DNA of 64,000 nucleotides from Paenibacillus sp. FSL R5-0490 (GCF_001956215.1 NZ_MRTQ01000007.1:1-64000); one strand, 5' to 3'; positions 45,767 to 54,697 are shown, numbered from the stretch's first letter. The notes: generated by a model not told the origin, from the sequence alone. Program-made: numbers and translations.

Positions 45767-45970
45767 ACTTCAATCAGTGGGGGTTTTCCTTATCCCCCAC
45801 TGATTGTTAGTTGAGGCCCACAGGAAGTGGGTCACAAAGACGTTGCCACAGGACGTGGCGTTCTTAGTCTTTGTTCTTCTTTTCGGGCCTTTACGGGCAG
45901 TTTGACACCACTTATCCCCTTTGATTCCTCTGAGTCTTGAAGTGGGGGTCTTACTGCCCGTTAGACTGCG
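45767..45970 (-). mobile_element. Transposase-less IS200/IS605-like element
   Basis: About 200 bp. On the minus strand, after TTTAT, a left end folds via CGGGCAGT and ACTGCCCG. A middle region has short hairpins (GCCACaggacGTGGC, CCCACaggaaGTGGG). The right end is a perfect 13-bp stem, CAATCAGTGGGGG at 45771-45783 and its complement at 45794-45806. Subterminal hairpins without inverted termini are the hallmark of IS200/IS605. No tnpA or tnpB remains. The right half could correspond to an omega-RNA-type scaffold (inference). The left half matches the remnant at 54-166. Confidence 0.55.
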
Positions 45971-45973
45971 ATA

Positions 45974-46004
45974 AAAGCCAGCGCCCATTAACAGGCAGCT
46001 GGCT
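45974..46004 (-). terminator. Intrinsic terminator of katE
   Basis: GAAGCCAGC and GCTGGCTT arms around about 13 bases with TTTTAT on the minus strand. The IS605-like element starts directly at this T-tract. Confidence 0.75.
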
Positions 46005-46010
46005 TCGACT

Positions 46011-48098
46011 TTATATGGCACGTCCCCAATGACGGTGCATGGCAATCGTATTGATTAAATTCTTACTGGAAGATGGGTCTCCGCTTCTAATTTCGACGAT
46101 GCCCATATCAGAGAGCGTTTGTGATTGTCCCAGCATATTTAAGGCTTCTGCCGGCAGCAATTCGGCTCCTTCGCCGCCAAACGCAATGGTTTTGAAATGC
46201 TTATAGGATTCGCTGACAAATTCCTTGGCCTGCGGCACTTTTTTCAGCGCTTCTGCACTTTCCTTTCCTCCTGCTGCATAGATGGCGTCATACATAACCG
46301 AGTGAGAGGTCAGGAATGTCTTCGTGACTTCGAGCTCCCCGCCGTCACCTTTAATCATGCCCAGGTTTTTGCTGACAATCTCCGGCATGATCCCAGCCGC
46401 TTTCAAGGCTTCCATTACGCTGCTGACTTCGTTATAGTTGAAGCCATTATCAGCAAGAATGGCAACTTTTCGGGTCTTAGCTGATCTGGCTGTATTCATT
46501 TGGCTTAATGCAGGAGAAGAAAGCGTGACTTTGGATTCAGCAGCTTCATCCGGCACCTTCACACCGACGCCAAGGGCAATTTGCTCAGCCAGGTAAAGAT
46601 CCACATTACTGAACATATCTACAACCTGCTGCTTTATATCCTTGTTCTGCACCTTGCCAACTTCAAAACGGAATGCTTCGATAATATGCTGCTTTTCCAC
46701 TTCGGACATGCTGTTCCAGAACAATTTCGCCTGGCTGTAGTGGTCTTTGAAGCTGTCGCTCCGCTGGCGGACTTTGCGCCCTTCGACCTTTTCCTGATAA
46801 TGAACATAGCCGCCCTCTTCTGCTGTGGCAGGGCTTGGATCATTATTCTGCATCGAGTTTTTATGATAAGCAACCGGCCCTTTATTGATCGTCATGCGAT
46901 GATAGCCGTCATACTGGTTATTATGGAATGGACATACAGGACGGTTGATCGGGATTTCATGGAAGTTTGGACCGCCAAGGCGGATCAGCTGGGTGTCTGT
47001 ATAGGAAAACAGACGGCCCTGCAGCAATGGATCATTCGAGAAATCAATGCCCGGCACCACATGCCCAGGGTGGAACGCGACTTGTTCTGTTTCAGCAAAC
47101 ACGTTATCCTGATTCCGGTTCAGGGTCATTTTTCCAATGATCTTAACCGGGACCATTTCCTCCGGCCACAGCTTCGTCGCATCCAGAATATCAAAATCGA
47201 AGGAGAATTCATCTTCTTCATCAATCATCTGGACACCCAGTTCAAATTCAGGGTAATCTCCCATTTCAATCGCTTCCCAAAGATCCCGGCGGTGGAAATC
47301 CGGATCCTTTCCGGCAAGCTTTTGGGCTTCGTCAAAAACAAGAGAATGCGTGCCCAGAACCGGCTTCCAGTGAAATTTTACAAATCGTGCCCTGCCCTGC
47401 TCATTCACAAACCGGAATGTGTGAACACCGAAGCCTTCCATCATGCGGTAGCTGCGCGGAATGGCACGATCTGACATTGTCCACATGATCATGTGGGCAG
47501 TTTCCGTATTGTTGGCTGCAAAATCCCAGAACGTATCATGGGCCGTTGAAGCCTGCGGCATTTCGTTATGCGGCTCCGGCTTGAATGAATGAACGAGATC
47601 CGGGAACTTGATGGCATCCTGGATGAAGAATACCGGGATATTATTGCCGACTAAATCGTAATTGCCTTCTTCCGTGTAAAACTTGGTGGCAAATCCGCGG
47701 GCATCACGTACAGAGTCTGCCGAGCCCCGGGAGCCGGCAACGGTTGAGAACCGGACAAAGACCGGGGTTTTGACAGATGGGTCCTGCAGAAACTTAGCCC
47801 TTGTGTATTCTGCCATGGATTCATACACCTGGAAATAGCCATGTGCGCCAAACCCGCGGGCATGAACAACCCGTTCAGGGATGCGTTCATGGTCAAAGTG
47901 CGTCATTTTTTCCCGGAAGTGAAAGTCCTCCATCAAGGTCGGTCCGCGGGTACCTGCTTTCAGTGAATGCTCATCCTCCGAAACCTTTACCCCCTGATTC
48001 GTCGTCAGTTTCTTGCCTGCGTTATCCATGCGGAATTCCTCAAGCTGCCTGTCCTTGCTGTGTTCATTTACACCTTTGTTTTGCGGATCCTGTTTCAA
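46011..48098 (-). CDS. katE: Large-subunit monofunctional catalase (KatE/HPII type)
   Basis: 695 residues. The catalase core has the distal His79 (RVVHARGFGAHG), the Asn in LVGNNIPVFF near 150 and the proximal heme Tyr in RLFSYTDTQLIRLG near 365. A C-terminal DJ-1/PfpI-like domain (about 545-690, KVAILADNGFNY) marks the large clade-2 catalases. It decomposes hydrogen peroxide. The start is TTG at 48098, with AGGAGG nine bases upstream. A sigma-B-type promoter lies at 48164-48188, as for B. subtilis katE. Confidence 0.95.
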   Translation of the reverse strand: MKQDPQNKGVNEHSKDRQLEEFRMDNAGKKLTTNQGVKVSEDEHSLKAGTRGPTLMEDFHFREKMTHFDHERIPERVVHARGFGAHGYFQVYESMAEYTRAKFLQDPSVKTPVFVRFSTVAGSRGSADSVRDARGFATKFYTEEGNYDLVGNNIPVFFIQDAIKFPDLVHSFKPEPHNEMPQASTAHDTFWDFAANNTETAHMIMWTMSDRAIPRSYRMMEGFGVHTFRFVNEQGRARFVKFHWKPVLGTHSLVFDEAQKLAGKDPDFHRRDLWEAIEMGDYPEFELGVQMIDEEDEFSFDFDILDATKLWPEEMVPVKIIGKMTLNRNQDNVFAETEQVAFHPGHVVPGIDFSNDPLLQGRLFSYTDTQLIRLGGPNFHEIPINRPVCPFHNNQYDGYHRMTINKGPVAYHKNSMQNNDPSPATAEEGGYVHYQEKVEGRKVRQRSDSFKDHYSQAKLFWNSMSEVEKQHIIEAFRFEVGKVQNKDIKQQVVDMFSNVDLYLAEQIALGVGVKVPDEAAESKVTLSSPALSQMNTARSAKTRKVAILADNGFNYNEVSSVMEALKAAGIMPEIVSKNLGMIKGDGGELEVTKTFLTSHSVMYDAIYAAGGKESAEALKKVPQAKEFVSESYKHFKTIAFGGEGAELLPAEALNMLGQSQTLSDMGIVEIRSGDPSSSKNLINTIAMHRHWGRAI

Positions 48099-48163
48099 AT
48101 GTTCATTCCTCCTTATATTTAAGAAGCAAATGCTTCTGGATTACGTATGTATCTACAATTGAA

Positions 48164-48188
48164 GTACCCTACATTAAAGGAGGTAAAC
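48164..48188 (-). promoter_or_regulatory. Sigma-B-type promoter of katE
   Basis: On the minus strand GTTTAC (48188-48183), a 13-bp spacer and GGGTAC (48169-48164). This fits the sigma-B consensus GTTTAA-N12-15-GGGTAT, 66 bp before the start. Confidence 0.75.
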
Positions 48189-48389
48189 AGCAAAATAAAA
48201 GAAAGCAGCGTAAAACTTCCGTTTAAATCACTTGAAATCTCATTTGTTTATTTACAGGAATTGGTTCTTTAGCTTATCAAATTTTTGTTTTTTGTGACAA
48301 TGTTATATAAAAAAAGCAATTGAGTATTGTCAATAATAGTAAAACAATATAGAATTTTCTTATAACCTCACGAAGAGGCAGGTGAAACG

Positions 48390-49649
48390 ATGGAAATTAC
48401 CAAGCATCTTTTCTTTAATCTATCGCTTTTGATCGTTATCTTGTTTGTTGTGCTTGTATGGGCGGAAAAAAGTTCTAAATTCCGGTTTTCCAAAGGCTGC
48501 TCTTTTGTATGGCTTTTGTTTATGATCTGGATATGCTTTCAGTTTTCCTATCAGACAAGCCCCCATTATTTTTTTGATTTACGATTGATACCTGTCATCA
48601 TCGGCGGTTTATATGCGGGGATTGGCCTTGCATTAGCCGGAACTGTGATTTTGATGAGAAGTTTTTATGGAATAGAGCCTGGATTTTATTCTAATATTCT
48701 TTTATATTTGCCCCTGGGAATTATTCTTTGGAAGCTCTATCCCTGGTTTTGGAAGCAGGTGCCCCGAAAAAGGATTCGCTTTTCGGTTATTATTACTCTG
48801 ATTTTAAGTGTACTGACGGTCATAGTAATGGAAATAAGCGCGCCGCCACAAAACCGGTTCGATGCCTGGTTTGCCTATTTGATGATTCCGCCATTGGGTG
48901 TTTTTATGATTACATATGTATTTGAATTTGCTAAAAGGAATCTGGATATGCGTGAGAATCTCGTCCGGACCGAAAAACTTGAAGCTGTCGAGCAAATGGG
49001 TGCAGCCATCTCACATGAAATCCGCAATCCCCTGACAGCCGCTATCGGGTTTGTTCAGCTTTTGCAGGAGCAGCGGCTGCCACCGCGAAAAAGGGTGGAA
49101 TATTTGAACATTGTGAAGGCTGAACTTGAATCAGCGGAGCAGGTCATCCAGAATTATTTAACCTTTTCCAAGCCATCCTTGGATAAGATCGAGGAGATCA
49201 ATGTAAAAAAAGAGCTCATGCAGGTATTGAATATATTAAAGCCGACAGCCAACCAGAATTCCGTCGAAATCAATGCCCACTTTTCCCTCCTCGGATCTAT
49301 TAAGGGAGATCGGCAAAAATTCCACCAATGCTTCTTGAATGTAATTAAAAATTCAATTGAGGCTATGCCGCGCGGCGGGCAGTTATACATAGAAACGCAC
49401 TACAGCAGCAGCCAAATCATCATCGAAATAAAAGACACCGGCGTGGGCATGACTTCCGAACAGATTCAGCGCCTGGGAGAACCCTATTATTCTACTAAAG
49501 GCTCCAAAGGAACCGGGCTTGGAATGATGGTCGTATTCAGTATTGTAAGGGCCATGGATGGCAATGTCCGGGTCAAAAGCGAAGTCGATAAAGGAACTGT
49601 TTTCAGCTTTACTTTTCCGATTTTCAAGTCGGAAATACATAAGGATTAA
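48390..49649 (+). CDS. KinB-like membrane sensor histidine kinase
   Basis: 419 residues. A membrane sensor of the 5TM-Lyt/KinB type (about 8-178) includes FDLRLIPVIIGGLYAGIG. HisKA has His209 (AISHEIRNPL), and HATPase_c has GTGLGMMV near 375. It is the closest in design to the kinase at 35378. No response regulator is adjacent; a phosphorelay role is likely but inferred. It is divergent from katE and ends with its own terminator. Confidence 0.87.
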   Translation: MEITKHLFFNLSLLIVILFVVLVWAEKSSKFRFSKGCSFVWLLFMIWICFQFSYQTSPHYFFDLRLIPVIIGGLYAGIGLALAGTVILMRSFYGIEPGFYSNILLYLPLGIILWKLYPWFWKQVPRKRIRFSVIITLILSVLTVIVMEISAPPQNRFDAWFAYLMIPPLGVFMITYVFEFAKRNLDMRENLVRTEKLEAVEQMGAAISHEIRNPLTAAIGFVQLLQEQRLPPRKRVEYLNIVKAELESAEQVIQNYLTFSKPSLDKIEEINVKKELMQVLNILKPTANQNSVEINAHFSLLGSIKGDRQKFHQCFLNVIKNSIEAMPRGGQLYIETHYSSSQIIIEIKDTGVGMTSEQIQRLGEPYYSTKGSKGTGLGMMVVFSIVRAMDGNVRVKSEVDKGTVFSFTFPIFKSEIHKD

Positions 49650-49652
49650 CAA

Positions 49653-49683
49653 AAAACAGCAGGGTCAACACTGCTGTTTTTCT
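49653..49683 (+). terminator. Terminator of the third kinase gene
   Basis: AAAACAGCAG and CTGCTGTTTT arms around about eight bases, then T-rich sequence. Confidence 0.82.
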
Positions 49684-49698
49684 TTTTTCCAATTTTTA

Positions 49699-49725
49699 TG
49701 GAACCTCCAGGCAGTACCCCTCGTC
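49699..49725 (+). promoter_or_regulatory. ECF-type promoter of the sigma/anti-sigma operon
   Basis: TGGAACC (49699-49705), a 16-bp spacer and CGTC (49722-49725). GAAC and CGTC elements with this spacing are characteristic of autoregulated Bacillus ECF sigma factors. It lies 30 bp before the sigma gene start. Confidence 0.75.
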
Positions 49726-49754
49726 TAAATGTTACCAACGAAAGGAGCATAAAC

Positions 49755-50324
49755 ATGCTGGTAAAAATAACAGACAATCAAGGGCCGCCCCTTCAATCCG
49801 ATACAGAGTCCAAAGAAGAGAAGCTTATTTGGCTAATGGATATATATGGGGACATGGTTATCAGGGTTGCCTTCTCCTATTTAAAACAAAAGCAGCTGGC
49901 TGAAGACGTATCTCAGGAAGTTTTTATTAGCTGCTATCAGAACCTTGAAGGTTTTCAGAAGAAAGCTGCCTATAAAACCTGGCTTTACAGGATCACTGTC
50001 AACAAATGCAAGGATGTTTTAAAAAGCTGGTCTTATAAAAATTTGTTTTATAAAGAATGGATTGGATCCCTGCTGGCAGATCGAATGGATTCTGTTGAGA
50101 CTGAGCTGCTTCACATAGAAAATAAGGAGTATCTGTATAGCAGAGTTCTTGGGCTCCCATTGAAAATGCGTGAAGTCATTATCCTTCACTATTATGAAGA
50201 ACTAACGCTGACCGAAATTTCCGACCTCCTGAGCTTAAATATGAATACAGTCAAATCGCGGCTTCACCGGGCAAGAAATTCCTTAAAAGACGTTCTTTCA
50301 GAGAAGGGAGATGAACAGACATGA
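49755..50324 (+). CDS. ECF-subfamily RNA polymerase sigma factor
   Basis: 189 residues from the ATG at 49755 with AAAGGAG seven bases upstream; the longer frame from 49698 would start within the promoter. Region 2 (about 35-105) includes LAEDVSQEVFISCYQNL and YKTWLYRITVNKCKD. Region 4 (about 130-185) includes LTLTEISDLLSLNMNTVKSRLHRAR. There is no region 3, as is usual for ECF factors. It is coupled by an ATGA overlap to a membrane protein that is probably its anti-sigma factor. The signal is unknown, probably envelope-related. Confidence 0.9.
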   Translation: MLVKITDNQGPPLQSDTESKEEKLIWLMDIYGDMVIRVAFSYLKQKQLAEDVSQEVFISCYQNLEGFQKKAAYKTWLYRITVNKCKDVLKSWSYKNLFYKEWIGSLLADRMDSVETELLHIENKEYLYSRVLGLPLKMREVIILHYYEELTLTEISDLLSLNMNTVKSRLHRARNSLKDVLSEKGDEQT

Positions 50325-51373
50325 CCAATCATTTTAAATACCCAGATAATCAAATTCGATTCGCGGATAAACAGAAAGAAATGGTATTAAAAGCTGTAAG
50401 ACCTAACTCATATTCTTTTCAAAAGAAAGAAAGAATAAGCCGGAAAAAGAAATGGGCTTATGCAGGCACAGCTGCAGCAGCTTTGTTCATACTTTTTATC
50501 GGAACTGCTTATTTTTCTCCCGGAATGGCAAAGGTAGCCGCCAAGATTCCTTACTTCAGCGTATTTATAAAACAGGAAGAATACAAATATGCTTTATATG
50601 ATGTCGTTAGTGATACTGCTAATAAGCATCGCTATGACTTGAGAAGAATGGATGCCTCCATCCCTGATAAAGAGTTAACCGTCTGGCTTGGAGGAACAAA
50701 GGCGGAAGTAAACGGCATTAAAGAAGAAGTAAAAAAAACCTTCAGTCACTCATTAAAAGTTCATAACTTTGGTGCGTATGATATCAGAATAAAAAGGGAC
50801 AAACGTGATAACACGATACCAGAAGAAACCCCTGAAATGAAAAAGCAGCAAGCTGACAGCCTGGAGCTGGAACAAAAGATCATTAAAGCGCTTGAAGAGA
50901 ATCATTACACGATGGCCTTCCCAGTTCAGGCCAGGATTAATGAGATTGAGAAATATATTTTTGTAGCTATCCCGAAGACCGAAAAAAGGACTGACGAGCT
51001 TAATAGTTTATTGAATTCGATTTCAAGTGAATATGGAAAAGGGTTCAAATATGACATTAGACAGATTGATATGGAAGCCAGAGAACAGGAACAGCGATGG
51101 GATGAATCCGGAGTCATTCACGTCATCGCAAGCGGCTTGATGGAAAACAAAGAATTCAAGGTAAAAGGGTTTTCATACTCTTTCCATCCTCTCCCGCTGC
51201 AAATAAAGGTGAAAACAACCGTGAAAGCAGATGACCCGGATGCAAAGGTGCTGGCAGAACGCATTGAAGAGGAAATCGAGAGCTTCTTACAAACACATGA
51301 AAAAGCAGAAGATATTCGAAATGACCCATATGAGCTGACGATCTTAAGTAAAGATAAAAAGAAAATAAATTAA
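50321..51373 (+). CDS. Probable anti-sigma factor, single-pass membrane protein (DUF4030-like)
   Basis: 350 residues. A 45-residue basic cytoplasmic N-terminus is followed by one membrane segment (about 46-64) and a large extracytoplasmic part. That part begins SPGMAKVAAKIPYFSVF, typical of DUF4179/DUF4030 partners of ECF sigma factors. It should hold the sigma factor at the membrane until an external signal arrives. No zinc-binding ZAS motif is present, so the mode of binding differs from RsiW-type proteins. ATGA overlap with the sigma gene. Confidence 0.75.
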   Translation: MTNHFKYPDNQIRFADKQKEMVLKAVRPNSYSFQKKERISRKKKWAYAGTAAAALFILFIGTAYFSPGMAKVAAKIPYFSVFIKQEEYKYALYDVVSDTANKHRYDLRRMDASIPDKELTVWLGGTKAEVNGIKEEVKKTFSHSLKVHNFGAYDIRIKRDKRDNTIPEETPEMKKQQADSLELEQKIIKALEENHYTMAFPVQARINEIEKYIFVAIPKTEKRTDELNSLLNSISSEYGKGFKYDIRQIDMEAREQEQRWDESGVIHVIASGLMENKEFKVKGFSYSFHPLPLQIKVKTTVKADDPDAKVLAERIEEEIESFLQTHEKAEDIRNDPYELTILSKDKKKIN

Positions 51374-51393
51374 AATATGTACAGGTAAGTTTT

Positions 51394-51422
51394 GCCTCCC
51401 GTTTCGGGGAGGCTTTTATTTT
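51394..51422 (+). terminator. Terminator of the ECF sigma operon
   Basis: GCCTCCC and GGGAGGC around a short loop, then TTTTATTTT. Confidence 0.85.
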
Positions 51423-51471
51423 CCCGCCTTCGATTCCGCCTGTCCGGCCTCTATGGCTTATGCAATTTCAT

Positions 51472-52065
51472 TTATGATTCTATCTGCTCCGCCTCCAAAT
51501 GCTTCGTGCAGTTATACAGCTCACAGTTCCACTTGCTTTCTTTTATTAACAGTTCCGTGATGGAGGTGTTCTTCGGCGGAGTGGAAAGGTCTGTCTGCGG
51601 AACCAGTTCTCTTAACAGATGACGAATAAAGGCGCCATGGCTTACGATCAGCACGTTTTCATCCGGATGCTTTTCTGTAATCTCCTGAAGGAAGCCAAGC
51701 CCTCTATTCATAACACTTTCTTTCGGCTCGAAACCAAGGTCCATTTCACGCCAATTCGTGCCCCATTTTTCAAGTCGTTCGGCTTCAGTTGTGCCTTCAA
51801 TCATTCCGCCGCCGACTTCTCTAATCCTCGGATCGAGGTGAAGGGGAATGGAGCGGATTTTTTCCTGGATCGCTTCTGCCGTCTGCTTTGCCCTTAAGAG
51901 ATTACTGGAGTAGATCACATCCCATTTTTCGCCGCTAACTCGTTCGGCCAGACGTTCTGCCTCAGCCATACCTTCTTCATGAAGGGGAATATCCGAGCTT
52001 CCCTGTGCCCGTCCCTCCTTATTCCAGGCTGTGATTCCGTGCCGGATTAATCCGATTCTTGTCAT
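51472..52065 (-). CDS. Histidine phosphatase family protein (phosphoglycerate mutase-like)
   Basis: 197 residues. The catalytic RHG motif is at 8-10 (LIRHGITAWNKEGRAQG), with the proton-donor Glu near REVGGGMIEG and the second His in VSHGAFIRHLL near 143. The short length and sequence resemble broad-specificity phosphatases (PhoE-like) rather than glycolytic mutases. It hydrolyses a phosphomonoester; the substrate is unknown. AAAGGA lies 12 bases before the ATG, a long spacing. Confidence 0.85.
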   Translation of the reverse strand: MTRIGLIRHGITAWNKEGRAQGSSDIPLHEEGMAEAERLAERVSGEKWDVIYSSNLLRAKQTAEAIQEKIRSIPLHLDPRIREVGGGMIEGTTEAERLEKWGTNWREMDLGFEPKESVMNRGLGFLQEITEKHPDENVLIVSHGAFIRHLLRELVPQTDLSTPPKNTSITELLIKESKWNCELYNCTKHLEAEQIES

Positions 52066-52148
52066 ATGTAAAAAACATCCTTTCTTTTGAATAGATTTTT
52101 AAGAGTTGCCTTATCTAAGTAAAAGAGCGTTCTTTGCCGCTCCTGCAG

Positions 52149-52670
52149 CTACTCTACTTTTCTCATGCTTGTAAAAGGATACCAGACAAATTCACTGACG
52201 CCGATGATGCGCTCTTTCCCAATAAAGCCGAGCCCATTTCGGCTGTCCAGGCTGACAAGGCGGTTGTCCCCCATGACGTAATAGTGATCACTCGGAACCG
52301 TGAGAGGACCAAAGTCACCGGTCAATTTGCTGACAATTCCTTCTGCTGCTTCACGATTTTCATCAAGGTAGTCTTCATCCCATTGCTGGCCGTTAATATA
52401 CAGCTGATCATTTTTCATTTCCAGTTCATCGCCGGGGAAACCTATTAATCTCTTTACATAGTTCTTTTCATCACCCCTGATGATGACAATATCGCCTCTG
52501 TTCAGTTCTTCAAATTTATTAACAAAGATTTTTTCCTCGTCATGAAGGGTCGGATCCATGGAGGCACCTTCCACATAGTACGGTGAAAAAAGAAAGACTC
52601 TGATGACCAGTGCGATTCCAAAGGCAATCAGAAGGGACTTGAGCCAGCTCGCTATTTCATGCTTATTCAT
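52149..52670 (-). CDS. sipS: Type I signal peptidase
   Basis: 173 residues from the ATG at 52670 (GGTGGAG upstream). One N-terminal membrane anchor is followed by the catalytic Ser37 (VEGASMDPTL) and Lys73 (NYVKRLIGFPGD), with the conserved GDNRLVSLDSRNGLGFI box. It cleaves signal peptides of Sec-exported proteins such as the proteases in this window. It overlaps the upstream DinB gene by eight bases. The genome probably has other Sip paralogues. Confidence 0.93.
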   Translation of the reverse strand: MNKHEIASWLKSLLIAFGIALVIRVFLFSPYYVEGASMDPTLHDEEKIFVNKFEELNRGDIVIIRGDEKNYVKRLIGFPGDELEMKNDQLYINGQQWDEDYLDENREAAEGIVSKLTGDFGPLTVPSDHYYVMGDNRLVSLDSRNGLGFIGKERIIGVSEFVWYPFTSMRKVE

Positions 52671-53205
52671 GTGCTCCACCAAAGCTTTCGGCACCCATAT
52701 ACCGGTCTTTGATTAAGGTGCGGTGGTGAAGTTCATGTCCGGCAATAATATAGGCAATGGCCCGGGCAGTTACCCCGGTGCCGTTCGCATTTCCACGCCT
52801 TAGCAATGCCTCATCATCCAGGCTTTTCAGTAAAGAAATCGTATTTTGGCGAACCTGGGACAGCTGTGCTGAAAGCTCCTCAATGCTGAAGCGGTTAAAT
52901 TTGCCATTCTTTACGTACTGGTTATCATCATATCCCGGCAGCTCAGCCATCTCCCCTCTGCCAATGCAAAGCAGGCGGTAGCTCATGATGCGTTCAGTAT
53001 CTGTAATATGGCCGATCACTTCCTTAACCGTCCATTTTTCCGGAGCATAGCGGAAATTCGCCTGGTCTTCATTCAGATCTTTTACCAGATTGATTGTCTC
53101 CTTCATTTGTCCATCGAGGATCTGCAGAAGGTCCCCTTCCGGTACAGAGCTGACATATTTCTCATAATACGGTGCATACTCATCCAATACAGGTTTCTTT
53201 AACAT
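52663..53205 (-). CDS. DinB-family protein
   Basis: 180 residues from the ATG at 53205 with GGGAGGG six bases upstream. Helical-bundle DinB domain with metal-binding histidines in KEVIGHITDTERIM near 66 and IIAGHELHHRTLI near 157. It is likely a metal-dependent thiol transferase-like protein of unknown substrate. It is translationally coupled to the signal peptidase gene, an unusual pairing. Confidence 0.82.
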   Translation of the reverse strand: MLKKPVLDEYAPYYEKYVSSVPEGDLLQILDGQMKETINLVKDLNEDQANFRYAPEKWTVKEVIGHITDTERIMSYRLLCIGRGEMAELPGYDDNQYVKNGKFNRFSIEELSAQLSQVRQNTISLLKSLDDEALLRRGNANGTGVTARAIAYIIAGHELHHRTLIKDRYMGAESFGGAHE

Positions 53206-53263
53206 CTTGTTCCCTCCCATTCTATTACCTTATTTTACTAAATTTCCACCCATAGAGCCAACT

Positions 53264-54088
53264 TCAGGTCTGAAAAAGCTCGCCCCTGATTGCTTTAACA
53301 TACCGTTCGGCTGACCGCTGCACTGCAAGGTCTGCCTCCTTTTCTACCACTCTGTGAAACGCATTGTAAATCCGGTCAAATGACAGCGGTTTGATTTTGC
53401 CGGCCATCCGTTCAACCGTTTCAGCGGGAAGCGGAATGAGGTTCGGATAGCTGTACATGAAGCTGACCCAATCCCTGTCCGCAACGACCTGAATGATGTC
53501 GCCGGTAAGCATGACGCCTTTGCTCCCATTCCCCTTTTCCCAATGAAGGACAGCACCGCCTTTAAAATGGCCGCCGAGGCGGTGGATCACCAGGCCATCA
53601 TGAATCTTAAAACTTTCTCCGCTCCAGAAAATGATGTGGTCACTTTCCCTAATTACCCACTCCCTGTCATCTTCATGGATATAGATCGGCGCATTGAATG
53701 CTTCTGCCCATTCAACTTGTGCTGAATAATAATGAGGATGGGACAGTGCGATCGCGCTAATTCCGCCCAGTTCTTTTATGGCTTCAATCGTGCACTCATC
53801 AAGGTAGGTGATGCAATCCCACATCAGATTATAACCGTTATGCTGAATAAGATAGGCCGTCTGGCCGATGGCAAACTCCGGAGCTGTTTTCAAACTGTAA
53901 AGATTGGATTCCTCCCGCTTTATTTCATTCGTATAATTTTCGCTTTCTTTCATTTCATGTAAAGTAGTCCACTCCTGTCCGCCGTGTCCAATATATTGGC
54001 GCTCTTCCATGCAGATTGGGCAGCTTTCAGGATGATCGTCGCATGGTGGAAATTGCGTTCCGCACGTTTTGCATATATATTTTTCCAT
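53264..54088 (-). CDS. MBL-fold hydrolase with N-terminal rubredoxin-like zinc ribbon
   Basis: 274 residues. A zinc ribbon is formed by Cys6, Cys9, Cys23 and Cys26. A metallo-beta-lactamase fold follows, but the usual HxHxxD metal motif reads SHPHYYS near 116, lacking the Asp. Later positions LGGHFKGG and LTGDII are conserved. Either it binds a single metal or a different residue substitutes. Function is unknown; related glyoxalase II-like proteins hydrolyse thioesters. GGAGG eight bases before the ATG. Confidence 0.78.
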   Translation of the reverse strand: MEKYICKTCGTQFPPCDDHPESCPICMEERQYIGHGGQEWTTLHEMKESENYTNEIKREESNLYSLKTAPEFAIGQTAYLIQHNGYNLMWDCITYLDECTIEAIKELGGISAIALSHPHYYSAQVEWAEAFNAPIYIHEDDREWVIRESDHIIFWSGESFKIHDGLVIHRLGGHFKGGAVLHWEKGNGSKGVMLTGDIIQVVADRDWVSFMYSYPNLIPLPAETVERMAGKIKPLSFDRIYNAFHRVVEKEADLAVQRSAERYVKAIRGELFQT

Positions 54089-54184
54089 AGATAATGCCTC
54101 CGTTTCTCATACTGGTTATATTCACCATTTTACTATCGGAAACGTTCTGTTAAATCGCCGTTTCGGCTGAAAGCGGCTACTGCT

Positions 54185-54583
54185 TTAGACTGAGACTTTA
54201 TACTTTAAGCCTAATGTAAAAACCTCAAAGCCCAGCTTCTCGTAATAACCCGCCTTTTCTTCCTCTGCCAGCAGCTGTAAATGCAGCCGGTCCTTCGAGC
54301 ACTCTGCTGCAAGCTTTCGTACCATTTCCTTGCCGATGCCCCGGCTGCGATAATCTGGATCAACGATTAAACCGCAAAGGTAAGCATTAATCACTCCGTC
54401 TGAAATAATGCGTCCTGTCCCGACCAGGCACTCTCCATCATAGGCACTGACCACGATCCAGCTCTGCTCCATCGCTCTATAAAGCGTTTCTTTCGGCAAC
54501 TTCAAAAATTCATTCCAGCCGTCATTTTCATATAACTGAAATAACTGATTATAGTCGGGCATGGCCAATTCATATCTGATCAT
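54185..54583 (-). CDS. GNAT-family N-acetyltransferase
   Basis: 132 residues from the ATG at 54583 (AAGGAGA upstream; the longer frame to 54673 is unsupported). The motif A is clear, LIVDPDYRSRGIGKEMV near 80, and YYEKLGFEVF near the C-terminus is typical. It acetylates an unknown small molecule or protein amine. Monocistronic. Confidence 0.86.
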   Translation of the reverse strand: MIRYELAMPDYNQLFQLYENDGWNEFLKLPKETLYRAMEQSWIVVSAYDGECLVGTGRIISDGVINAYLCGLIVDPDYRSRGIGKEMVRKLAAECSKDRLHLQLLAEEEKAGYYEKLGFEVFTLGLKYKVSV

Positions 54584-54697
54584 AAAAATCTCCTTAACAA
54601 TGGGAATGCTAATCCTATTCGGGTTCAGTGCAGAAAATTCCTTCCTTTTAAGGATTATGCTGTCCTGATGCACAAGAACACTTAAGGATCAGCTTTT

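Noticed and set aside
46581..47474. 297-codon open frame on the plus strand within katE
   Set aside because: It is antisense to the conserved catalase core, and no protein family is recognisable.
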